Source: Pseudomonadota bacterium
GTDB taxonomy: Bacteria; Pseudomonadota; Alphaproteobacteria; Rhizobiales; Aestuariivirgaceae
Direction: 5' to 3'
Assembly: GCA_016522385.1 (NCBI GenBank)
Contig: JAEKFU010000483.1
Coordinates: forward strand, 1 to 6,456
Length of the DNA stretch: 6,456 bases
Part shown: in pieces, positions 1-5,785 of the stretch
How the letters are laid out: every line of letters begins with the position of its first letter
Position numbering within the stretch: the first letter of the stretch is position 1
Notes under the pieces: generated by a model
What the model was told of the DNA's origin: nothing
The model's input: only the letters and a program-made list of their open reading frames with translations
The model's database searches: none
Position numbers and translations under genes: made by a program

Positions 1-1559
1 GTGGAATGGCTAGATTTGCGGCGCCTCCGGTTTCAGGCACTGTCGTTGCTGAACAACATGCCTATCGCCGCATCCAGCAGCCGGGCGATGTGCAGAACAA
101 GCGGTATTATCAAGACCAGGGCCGCGACAAGTTTGAAGGTATCACTCCAAACCCGATCAAGGTTGTGAGGGAAGATCCGGTCTCGACGTTCTCCATCGAT
201 GTCGACACGGCGTCCTATTCGTTCATGCGGGCCTCGATCAGCAACAATGTGCTGCCGCAGAAGGATGCGGTGCGGGTCGAAGAGCTGATCAATTATTTCC
301 CGTACGCCTATGAGCCGCCCAAAGACAAGTCGGAACCGTTCCGAACCCACGTCTCGGTGATGCCGACGCCCTGGAACACCAATACCAAGCTGGTGCATAT
401 CGGCATCAAGGGCTATCAGTTGCCCAAGACCGACAAGCCGCGCTCCAATTTGGTGTTTCTGATTGACACTTCTGGATCTATGAACGCACCGAACAAGCTG
501 CCCCTGCTGCGCAACTCTTTCAAGCTGCTGCTGACGAGTCTGCAGCCAGACGACACGATCTCTATCGTCACCTATGCAGGCAGCGCCGGCACGGTCCTCG
601 AACCAACCAAGGTCAAAGACAAGACAAAGATCCTTGCCGCTCTCGACCGGCTGCGCTCAGGCGGCTCGACCGCTGGTGCCGAAGGCATACGCCAGGCCTA
701 TCAGCTGGCTGAGCAAAATTTCGACAAGGAGGGTGTCAACCGGGTCATTCTTGCAACGGATGGCGATTTCAATGTCGGTATCACCAACAAGGATGAGCTG
801 AAGAGCTATATCGAGCGCAAGCGCAAGACCGGGATTACCCTGTCCGTGTTGGGCTTCGGCATGGGCAATTACAATGATGAACTTATGCAGACGCTGGCCC
901 AGAACGGCAACGGCAATGCAGCCTATATCGACAATCTATCGGAAGCGAGAAAGGTGCTGGTTGAAGAAGCTGGATCGACCCTGTTCACGATTGCCAAGGA
1001 CGTGAAAATCCAGATCGAGTTCAATCCGCAGACGGTGTCCGAATATCGGCTGATCGGTTACGAGACGCGGCTGTTGAAGCGCGAAGACTTCAACAATGAC
1101 AAGGTCGACGCGGGTGACATCGGTGCCGGCCATGCGGTGACGGCAATCTATGAAATCACCCCGGTGGGATCGGCCGGCCGGCTGGTAGATGATCTGAGAT
1201 ATCAGGATGCGGCCGAGCCGAGGACCAACACTGGCAAGGGCGATGAGTATGCCTTCTTGAAGCTGCGCTACAAATTGCCGGATAGCGACATCAGCACCTT
1301 GATCACGACACCGGTTACACGGGCGCTGGAAGTTGACGGTATCTCCGCAGCTTCGACCGAAGCACGTTTTGCCACCTCCGTTGCCGCCTTTGGCCAACTG
1401 TTGCGCGGTGGCCGTTTTACCGGAACCTACAGCTATGACGATGTGATTAAGCTGGCACAGGGCGCCAAGGGCGAAGACCAGTTCGGCTACCGTGCCGAAT
1501 TCATCAATTTGGTGCGATTGGCCAAATCGGTCGCAGCGTTGCAACCGCTCAAGCAATAG
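1..1559 (+). CDS. YfbK-like VWA-domain protein with C-terminal DUF3520, 5' end outside window
   Basis: Residues are numbered from the first visible Met (base 6). The frame is already open at the left edge, and no signal peptide or lipobox is visible, although E. coli YfbK and its relatives carry an export or lipoprotein signal; the true start is therefore probably upstream. The family's N-terminal region is clear at about 62-105, beginning FSIDVDTASY and containing VRVEELINYFPY. A von Willebrand A domain follows at about 145-320. Its metal-ion-dependent adhesion site is complete: DTSGSM at 154-159, Thr222 in GGSTAG, and Asp252 in ATDGDFN. The DUF3520-type C-terminal domain starts near 338 (EFNPQTVSEYRLIGYE) and runs to the end. 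The intact site predicts divalent-metal-dependent protein binding, probably in the periplasm or envelope. The partner and cellular role are unknown for the family. A hairpin begins 10 bases after the stop, so this is likely the last gene of its transcript. Confidence 0.93.
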   Translation, partial: GMARFAAPPVSGTVVAEQHAYRRIQQPGDVQNKRYYQDQGRDKFEGITPNPIKVVREDPVSTFSIDVDTASYSFMRASISNNVLPQKDAVRVEELINYFPYAYEPPKDKSEPFRTHVSVMPTPWNTNTKLVHIGIKGYQLPKTDKPRSNLVFLIDTSGSMNAPNKLPLLRNSFKLLLTSLQPDDTISIVTYAGSAGTVLEPTKVKDKTKILAALDRLRSGGSTAGAEGIRQAYQLAEQNFDKEGVNRVILATDGDFNVGITNKDELKSYIERKRKTGITLSVLGFGMGNYNDELMQTLAQNGNGNAAYIDNLSEARKVLVEEAGSTLFTIAKDVKIQIEFNPQTVSEYRLIGYETRLLKREDFNNDKVDAGDIGAGHAVTAIYEITPVGSAGRLVDDLRYQDAAEPRTNTGKGDEYAFLKLRYKLPDSDISTLITTPVTRALEVDGISAASTEARFATSVAAFGQLLRGGRFTGTYSYDDVIKLAQGAKGEDQFGYRAEFINLVRLAKSVAALQPLKQ

Positions 1560-1569
1560 AGTCCCAGGT

Positions 1570-1597
1570 GGCGTCAAGCCCGACGGGGCTTGGCGCC
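1570..1597 (+). terminator. Strong hairpin after the VWA gene, possible terminator
   Basis: Bases 1570-1581 pair with 1586-1597 in a 12-bp stem, with one T-G wobble (1574/1593) and a GACG tetraloop. It begins 10 bases beyond the VWA stop codon, which is where a terminator belongs. No T-run follows (the next bases are TGCCTTGCTG), so it is not a textbook intrinsic terminator. It may instead stabilise the 3' end or work with Rho. Its left arm contains GTCAAGCCCG, the word also found in the repeat at 1647-1718, so it may be a repeat derivative. Confidence 0.5.
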
Positions 1598-1646
1598 TGC
1601 CTTGCTGCGCTGGTAAACGTTGGACGGTAATCCACTCTGACGTTCT

Positions 1647-1718
1647 CGGGCTTGACCTATGGATCCATGCCGCACACGCTCAGAGTTCGCGGTGGGCAGG
1701 ACCCACAGGTCAAGCCCG
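1647..1718. repeat. Imperfect 20-bp inverted repeat, likely dispersed intergenic palindrome
   Basis: Bases 1647-1666 are complementary to 1699-1718 at 18 of 20 positions, including an uninterrupted 12-bp outer stretch (CGGGCTTGACCT against AGGTCAAGCCCG). Both mismatches (1659/1706 and 1663/1702) are A-C on the plus strand, so the minus-strand RNA could pair along the whole arm using two G-U pairs. The arms enclose a 32-base loop. The arm cores resemble palindromic repeats scattered between genes in Hyphomicrobiales genomes; that likeness is recalled, not searched. No coding potential is evident here. Confidence 0.6.
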
Positions 1719-1963
1719 CGGAAGGTTCATATGGGTATCGATGCGGTCGCTATGCCTGAAGATCGTTTCATGATCCCATATATTTCCACGATGCACAGCC
1801 GTGGGGCGTTTTGAATGCATGTCGGTTGTGCTTTTGTGTAGAGTTGCATTCGGTTATCACAAATGCGCCGGCAATTTGGTCGACAGTTGCCCGAGTACTG
1901 ATCAACGGCGGCAGGTACGGATGGCATTCGCCCCAATGGCCAGAGCGGTTTTGAGACATCGAG

Positions 1964-1969
1964 AAGGGA
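1964..1969 (+). promoter_or_regulatory. Ribosome binding site that fixes the RraA-family start
   Basis: AAGGGA lies 5 bases before the ATG at 1975. It supports that start over the in-frame upstream candidates at 1801, 1819 and 1921. The protein from 1975 also has the family's usual length, and the sequence before it looks non-coding. Confidence 0.75.
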
Positions 1970-1974
1970 ACCAT

Positions 1975-2685
1975 ATGGCGACTGCTGACCAGCTTGCGAT
2001 CATGCGCGACCTCACCACAGCAACCATTACGACCATCTTGCTAAAAAGGGGCATTCGCAATACCTGGATGCGGGGACCGATGCCGTTCGCCGACGGGCAG
2101 AAAAGGGTGGCCGGTGAGGCCTTTACGTTGCGCTTCGTACCGATGCGCGAGGACCTGGCGACACCGGAAAGCTGGATGAGCCCGATCTCCACACGGCATG
2201 CCATAGAAGACATGCCGCAAGGTGCTATAGCCGTGATCGATGCAATGGGGTTCACCGATGCCGGAATTTTTGGCGACATTCTTGTCGCCCGTATGAAGGA
2301 GCGCGGGCTGCAGGCACTGGTCACCGACGGTGTCATGCGCGATGCAGCTGGGGTCGAGGAAGTCGGACTGCCGGTGTGGTGTGCCGGTGTCGCCGCGCCG
2401 CCGTCGATCGCGGGGCTCACCTTCGTCGGCTGGCAAGAGACGATCGGCTGTGGTGGTGTGGCGGTTGTTCCGGGTGATGTTGTGGTGGCAGACGCTGATG
2501 GTGCCGTAGTGATTCCAGCGGCACTCATCGACGATGTCGTCAATCTTGGGCCGCAGCAGGAGCAACTCGAAGGCTGGCTGGTCAGCGAAGTGCAATCGGG
2601 CGCAAAGCTACCGGGACTCTACCCGCCGAATGATGCGACCAAAGCCCGGTATGAGGCCTGGCGCGCGGCTCAAGGAAAAGGATGA
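1975..2685 (+). CDS. RraA-family protein, probable metal-dependent aldolase/decarboxylase
   Basis: The 236-residue protein belongs to the RraA/HMG-aldolase family (formerly labelled menaquinone methyltransferase-like). The best landmark is the D-x20-R-D motif: Asp101 in GIFGD, then Arg122-Asp123 in DGVMRD. In characterised 4-hydroxy-4-methyl-2-oxoglutarate (HMG) aldolases these residues bind the divalent metal and the 2-oxo acid. The GGVAVVPGDVVVADADG stretch near 160-176 is the other family hallmark. The cytoplasmic product probably cleaves or decarboxylates a 2-oxo acid such as HMG or oxaloacetate. The true substrate cannot be read from sequence, and no protocatechuate or gallate pathway genes are nearby to support HMG. 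Binding RNase E, as E. coli RraA does, is possible but less likely for this longer form, which has an extra segment around 55-85. It starts a two-gene unit, with the rhodanese ATG 4 bases after its stop. Confidence 0.88.
   Translation: MATADQLAIMRDLTTATITTILLKRGIRNTWMRGPMPFADGQKRVAGEAFTLRFVPMREDLATPESWMSPISTRHAIEDMPQGAIAVIDAMGFTDAGIFGDILVARMKERGLQALVTDGVMRDAAGVEEVGLPVWCAGVAAPPSIAGLTFVGWQETIGCGGVAVVPGDVVVADADGAVVIPAALIDDVVNLGPQQEQLEGWLVSEVQSGAKLPGLYPPNDATKARYEAWRAAQGKG
2678..2682 (+). promoter_or_regulatory. Ribosome binding site of the rhodanese gene inside the end of the RraA-family gene
   Basis: AAGGA at 2678-2682 sits 7 bases before the ATG at 2690 and immediately before the TGA of the upstream gene (2683-2685). 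This arrangement suggests translational coupling. It also makes 2690 the start, rather than the upstream in-frame candidate at 2534, which lies inside the RraA-family gene. Confidence 0.7.
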
Positions 2686-2689
2686 CGCC

Positions 2690-3106
2690 ATGCCGCAGAC
2701 CATCACAGTCGGTTACAAACAACTGTGTGATCAAGCGCGTAGCGAGATCAGCGAAGTGACCGTTGAAGAGGCAAGAGAGCTGCATGACAGCGGCGAAGCC
2801 TTAATCGTCGATATCAGGGATATACGCGAGTTGTGGCGCGATGGGCGCATTCCCGGGGCGCTGCATGCGCCGCGCGGCATGCTTGAATTCTGGATAGATC
2901 CGGAAAGCCCCTATCACAAACCCGTTTTTGCCGAAGACCGGGCGTTCATCTTCTGCTGCGCCGGTGGCCTGCGATCGGCACTTGCAACGCAGGTCGCCCA
3001 GCACATGGGCCTGAAGCCGGTGCATAACCTGACTGGTGGTTTCTCCGAGTGGAAGAAAGCCGAAGCGCCGATTGAACCGCATCCGAATGCGCCGGAGAAA
3101 ATCTAG
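2690..3106 (+). CDS. Single-domain rhodanese-like protein
   Basis: This 138-residue cytoplasmic protein has one rhodanese domain covering roughly residues 20-128 and no signal peptide. The substrate loop is intact: Cys90 in CAGGLR, fitting C-x-x-G-x-R with Arg95. The persulfide-forming cysteine is therefore present and sulfur transfer is plausible; Cys89 is directly adjacent. Other family landmarks are VDIRDIREL (40-48), GRIPGALHAPRG (52-63) and the closing NLTGGFSEWK (113-122). The FWIDPESPYHK segment (67-77) is common to a group of short proteobacterial rhodaneses of unknown partner. It follows the RraA-family gene by 4 bases with its binding site inside that gene, so the two are very likely co-expressed. 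What sulfur donor or acceptor it serves, and why it accompanies an aldolase-like protein, cannot be told from sequence. Confidence 0.92.
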   Translation: MPQTITVGYKQLCDQARSEISEVTVEEARELHDSGEALIVDIRDIRELWRDGRIPGALHAPRGMLEFWIDPESPYHKPVFAEDRAFIFCCAGGLRSALATQVAQHMGLKPVHNLTGGFSEWKKAEAPIEPHPNAPEKI

Positions 3107-3252
3107 GGCCTGCAGTGTGGACAATTTCCGCTGCGGTGCGAGGCATCAAGCCGTGCAGGGTGCAGGCGGGCACTTGGGCCTGCTGACAATCAAGGTTATG
3201 GCGCTGGTTTGACAGGATTGGAACAGACGCTTGTGGTGCGAGGAGTAAGGAC

Positions 3253-3312
3253 ATGCTGGGATTTTCGACGACGAATACCCCGGACGAAGGGCCAATTCTG
3301 AAAAATTCTTAA
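3253..3312 (+). CDS. Possible 19-codon small ORF, unrecognised
   Basis: An ATG at 3253 opens a 19-residue frame (MLGFSTTNTPDEGPILKNS) that stops at TAA 3310-3312. AGGAG at 3241-3245 is 7 bases before the ATG, which is good spacing, and a second AAGGA directly abuts the start. The peptide matches nothing I recognise and shows no membrane segment and no run of one amino acid that would suggest an attenuator leader. It could be a small protein, a leader upstream of the GST gene, or chance. Confidence 0.2.
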   Translation: MLGFSTTNTPDEGPILKNS

Positions 3313-3448
3313 GGGAACGTGATCCTTTTCTCGCCTGGGCATCGCTTTGAGCGGCTTGACGAGGTGGCACTGCTGCGCACTCCAAGTTAGTCGGCGGCAA
3401 AATGGGCTGCACCTTCACAGCAGGCCTGACTATCAACAGACCCAAGAC

Positions 3449-3453
3449 AAGGA
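3449..3453 (+). promoter_or_regulatory. Ribosome binding site that fixes a TTG start for the GST gene
   Basis: AAGGA lies 7 bases before the TTG at 3461. The first in-frame ATG comes only at codon 24, after the conserved N-terminal strand and the NYSSWS active-site motif. The TTG is therefore the most credible start. Confidence 0.7.
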
Positions 3454-3460
3454 CAGAAAA

Positions 3461-4108
3461 TTGACCGTTCCACATCTAATTATCGGCAACAAGAACTACT
3501 CTTCCTGGTCGTTTCGGCCATGGCTGGCAATGTCTGCGGTCGGCATTGAGTTCGAGGAGACGGTTTCGCCGTTCGATGAGGCAAACCATAATCGGCATTT
3601 CTTGGAATTTTCACCGACCGGACGAGTGCCGGTCTTGCAACATGACGGGCTGGTGTTGTGGGAGAGCCTGGCCATCATGGAGTACTTGGCCGAAGCGTTT
3701 CCGGATGTTTGTCTATGGCCCGAGAATTCGGCTGCGCGGGCCAGGGCAAGAGTAATCTGCAACGAAATGCATGCAGGATTCGGCGCGCTGCGGGCTAGTT
3801 GCCCGATGAACATGCGCCGTCCGGTCGACGCGCTGGAGGTCAATTCAGCCGTTCGGGGAGATGTGCAACGGATCGCGGCGATCTGGGAATCGGCACTTGA
3901 TGAGTCCGGCGGGCCGTTCCTGTTCGGTCAATTCAGCAATGCCGATGCCATGTATGCTCCGGTGGTCAACCGGTTTCATGTCTATGAGTTGTGCAACGAT
4001 TGTGCGGTACGCTCTTACATGGACACGATGATGGCTTTAAGGTCCTGGAAGGCCTGGGAGACGGCGGCGCGCCAAGAGCCGTGGGTCGTCGAAGAAGAAG
4101 AGGTTTAG
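3461..4108 (+). CDS. Glutathione S-transferase family protein
   Basis: From the TTG start the protein has 215 residues, the usual size of a cytosolic glutathione S-transferase. The N-terminal thioredoxin-like domain spans about 5-80. It contains LIIGNKNYSSWSFRPW, where Ser14, Ser15 or Ser17 are candidates for the residue activating the glutathione thiol. It also has the cis-proline loop RVPVL (Pro57) and Glu68-Ser69, which binds the gamma-glutamyl group. The all-helical C-terminal domain spans about 90-210, with FGQFSNADAMYAPVVNRF containing the conserved N-capping region (S/N-x-x-D type). The general reaction would be glutathione conjugation, isomerisation or reduction of an electrophile; the substrate is unknown. 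The carboxylase beta-subunit gene starts 17 bases after its stop. A role in coping with reactive enoyl-CoA intermediates is conceivable but is inference only. The Glu-rich C-terminus (EEEEV) is unusual. Confidence 0.92.
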   Translation: MTVPHLIIGNKNYSSWSFRPWLAMSAVGIEFEETVSPFDEANHNRHFLEFSPTGRVPVLQHDGLVLWESLAIMEYLAEAFPDVCLWPENSAARARARVICNEMHAGFGALRASCPMNMRRPVDALEVNSAVRGDVQRIAAIWESALDESGGPFLFGQFSNADAMYAPVVNRFHVYELCNDCAVRSYMDTMMALRSWKAWETAARQEPWVVEEEEV

Positions 4109-4125
4109 CGGCGGGGATCGGGCAC

Positions 4126-5733
4126 ATGGCTGTTTTGGAAAGTGCCGTATCGGCATCGAGTGAGGAATTTGGCGCAAATGCTGCGGTAATGCGCAAGCTT
4201 GTTGCCGATTTGCGGGACAAACGGGCGAAAATTGCGGTCGGCGGCTCCAAGCGCGCGCGCGAGCGGCACCTGTCGCGCGGCAAACTGTTGCCTCGGGACC
4301 GGGTCAATCAGTTATGTGATCCCGGGACGCCGTTTCTCGAATTGTCTCCGCTGGCGGCTTTTAACATGTATGGCGACGACATTCACTCCGCCGGCGTGAT
4401 CACCGGCATTGGCCGGATCAGCGGCGTTGAATGCGTGATCGTGTGCAACGATGCAACGATCAAGGGCGGCACCTACTATCCAATGACGGTTAAGAAGCAT
4501 CTGCGGGCGCAAGAGGTCGCGATGCAGAACAATCTACCATGCATCTATTTGGTTGACTCTGGCGGCGCCAACCTGCCGAACCACACTGAGGTGTTTCCTG
4601 ACCGTGAGCATTTCGGACGAATATTCTACAATCAGGCCAACATGTCGGCGGTAGGCATACCGCAGATCGCCTGCGTCATGGGCTCGTGCACGGCGGGCGG
4701 TGCCTATGTTCCGGCAATGTCGGATGAAACGATCATCGTGCGCCAGCAGGGCACGATCTTTCTGGCTGGCCCGCCGCTGGTCAAGGCAGCGACCGGTGAA
4801 GAAGTCTCTGCAGAGGATCTCGGCGGGGCAGATGTGCATGCTCGGCAATCTGGTGTTGCCGATCACTATGCTGTCGATGATACCCACGCGCTCAGTATCG
4901 TGCGTGAGGTCATTGCCGGATTCAACCGGCAGAAGCAGCCGAATATTGCCATTCATGAACCTGTGCCGCCCATATACGAGCCCGAGACTATCGGCGGTAT
5001 AATTCCGGACAGTTTTGCCAAATCCTATGATGTACGCGAAGTGATCGCACGGCTCGTAGACGGATCGGAATTCGACGAATTCAAGAAACTTTACGGCACG
5101 ACCCTGGTAACCGGTTTTGCGCGAACCTGGGGGATACCGGTCGGCATCATTGCCAATAACGGTATTCTTTATTCGGAATCATCACTTAAGGGCGCACACT
5201 TCATCGAGCTTGCCTGTCAGCGAAAGATTCCGCTGCTGTTCTTGCAGAACATTTCCGGTTTCATGGTCGGGCAGAAATATGAGGCCAGTGGTATCGCCAA
5301 GGACGGTGCCAAGCTGGTGACAGCGGTGGCCTGTGCCAAGGTACCCAAGGTGACCGTGATCATTGGCGGCTCATTCGGTGCCGGTAACTACGGTATGTGC
5401 GGACGCGCCTATTCGCCACGGTTTTTGTTCAGCTGGCCAAACAGCCGTATTTCGGTGATGGGTGGGCCGCAGGCAGCCTCGGTGCTTGCGCAGGTAAAGC
5501 GGGACAATATCGAAGCCGGCGGCGGAGCCTGGTCTGATGAGGAGGAAGCGGAGTTCAAGCAACCGATACTTGACCAGTTCGAACATGAAGGCCATCCCTA
5601 TTACGCATCGGCCAGGTTGTGGGATGATGGCGTCATCACACCCGGTGAGACGCGCGATGTGCTCGGGCTGGCTTTTTCGGCCACCCTGAATGCGCCGGTC
5701 GCGGACACGCGGTTCGGCGTCTTTAGAATGTAG
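4126..5733 (+). CDS. mccB: Methylcrotonyl-CoA carboxylase, carboxyltransferase (beta) subunit
   Basis: This 535-residue protein is the carboxyltransferase half of a biotin-dependent acyl-CoA carboxylase and matches the usual length of bacterial 3-methylcrotonyl-CoA carboxylase beta subunits. It moves CO2 from carboxybiotin to 3-methylcrotonyl-CoA, giving 3-methylglutaconyl-CoA in leucine breakdown. Two crotonase-like domains are clear. The N-domain has DSGGANLPNHTEVFPDR from Asp144, typical of this enzyme rather than of propionyl- or acetyl-CoA carboxylases, and the glycine-rich GSCTAGGAYVPA at 186-197. The C-domain has NISGFMVGQKYEASGIAKDG from Asn375 and GGSFGAGNYGM at 414-424. It ends with DTRFGVFRM, also characteristic. 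The ATG at 4126 is preceded 8 bases upstream by a modest GGGGA. An upstream in-frame start at 3991 would lie inside the GST gene and is rejected. The alpha subunit follows after 52 bases. Geranyl-CoA carboxylase is the main alternative, but no acyclic-terpene genes are seen. Confidence 0.95.
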   Translation: MAVLESAVSASSEEFGANAAVMRKLVADLRDKRAKIAVGGSKRARERHLSRGKLLPRDRVNQLCDPGTPFLELSPLAAFNMYGDDIHSAGVITGIGRISGVECVIVCNDATIKGGTYYPMTVKKHLRAQEVAMQNNLPCIYLVDSGGANLPNHTEVFPDREHFGRIFYNQANMSAVGIPQIACVMGSCTAGGAYVPAMSDETIIVRQQGTIFLAGPPLVKAATGEEVSAEDLGGADVHARQSGVADHYAVDDTHALSIVREVIAGFNRQKQPNIAIHEPVPPIYEPETIGGIIPDSFAKSYDVREVIARLVDGSEFDEFKKLYGTTLVTGFARTWGIPVGIIANNGILYSESSLKGAHFIELACQRKIPLLFLQNISGFMVGQKYEASGIAKDGAKLVTAVACAKVPKVTVIIGGSFGAGNYGMCGRAYSPRFLFSWPNSRISVMGGPQAASVLAQVKRDNIEAGGGAWSDEEEAEFKQPILDQFEHEGHPYYASARLWDDGVITPGETRDVLGLAFSATLNAPVADTRFGVFRM

Positions 5734-5785
5734 TTGTAAACATCGTTGGTTTGCCGCGTTGATATTGACGGTGGAACGGTGACAT

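Larger units (their letters stand above)
1598..1974. other. Gene-free stretch upstream of the RraA-family gene
   Basis: Apart from the inverted repeat at 1647-1718, nothing firm is visible. The reading frame of the following gene stays open back to about 1801, but the translation before 1975 shows no family similarity. A 7-bp inverted repeat, GAATGCA at 1813-1819 and TGCATTC at 1845-1851, brackets a T-rich segment that could be an operator or promoter region. I could not find a convincing pair of -35 and -10 boxes. The promoter for the RraA-rhodanese unit presumably lies here. Confidence 0.4.
3107..3460. other. Intergenic stretch between the rhodanese and GST genes
   Basis: No recognisable gene, RNA or repeat family is seen in these 354 bases. 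A 6-bp hairpin (GCAGGC at 3162-3167 with GCCTGC at 3178-3183) lies about 55 bases after the rhodanese stop but lacks a T-run. A perfect TTGACA occurs at 3209-3214, but I see no good -10 box 16-18 bases after it. A short reading frame with a possible ribosome binding site lies at 3253-3312. The GST frame is open back to a TTG at 3347, but that upstream translation does not resemble the family. Confidence 0.5.

Noticed and set aside
936..1577. 213-codon minus-strand reading frame opposite the VWA gene
   Set aside because: It lies antisense to the DUF3520 part of a clearly conserved protein, and its translation shows no domain-like pattern.
1801..1974. Upstream extension of the RraA-family gene to a start at 1801
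   Set aside because: The extra 58 residues match nothing in the family, and a good ribosome binding site precedes the ATG at 1975.
1902..2543. 213-codon minus-strand reading frame opposite the RraA-family gene
   Set aside because: The composition is dominated by Ser, Thr, Ala and Pro, as expected from antisense of a GC-rich gene; the plus strand has all the family motifs.
3209..3214. TTGACA as a -35 promoter box
   Set aside because: No plausible -10 hexamer is found 16-18 bases downstream, so I did not call a promoter.
3146..3475. 109-codon minus-strand frame across the gap before the GST gene
   Set aside because: It has no recognisable domain, no convincing ribosome binding site and a Pro/Ser-rich chance-like composition, and it runs into the GST start.
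3991..4125. Upstream extension of the carboxylase beta gene
   Set aside because: It would overlap the conserved end of the GST gene, and the 4126 start gives the normal 535-residue length.
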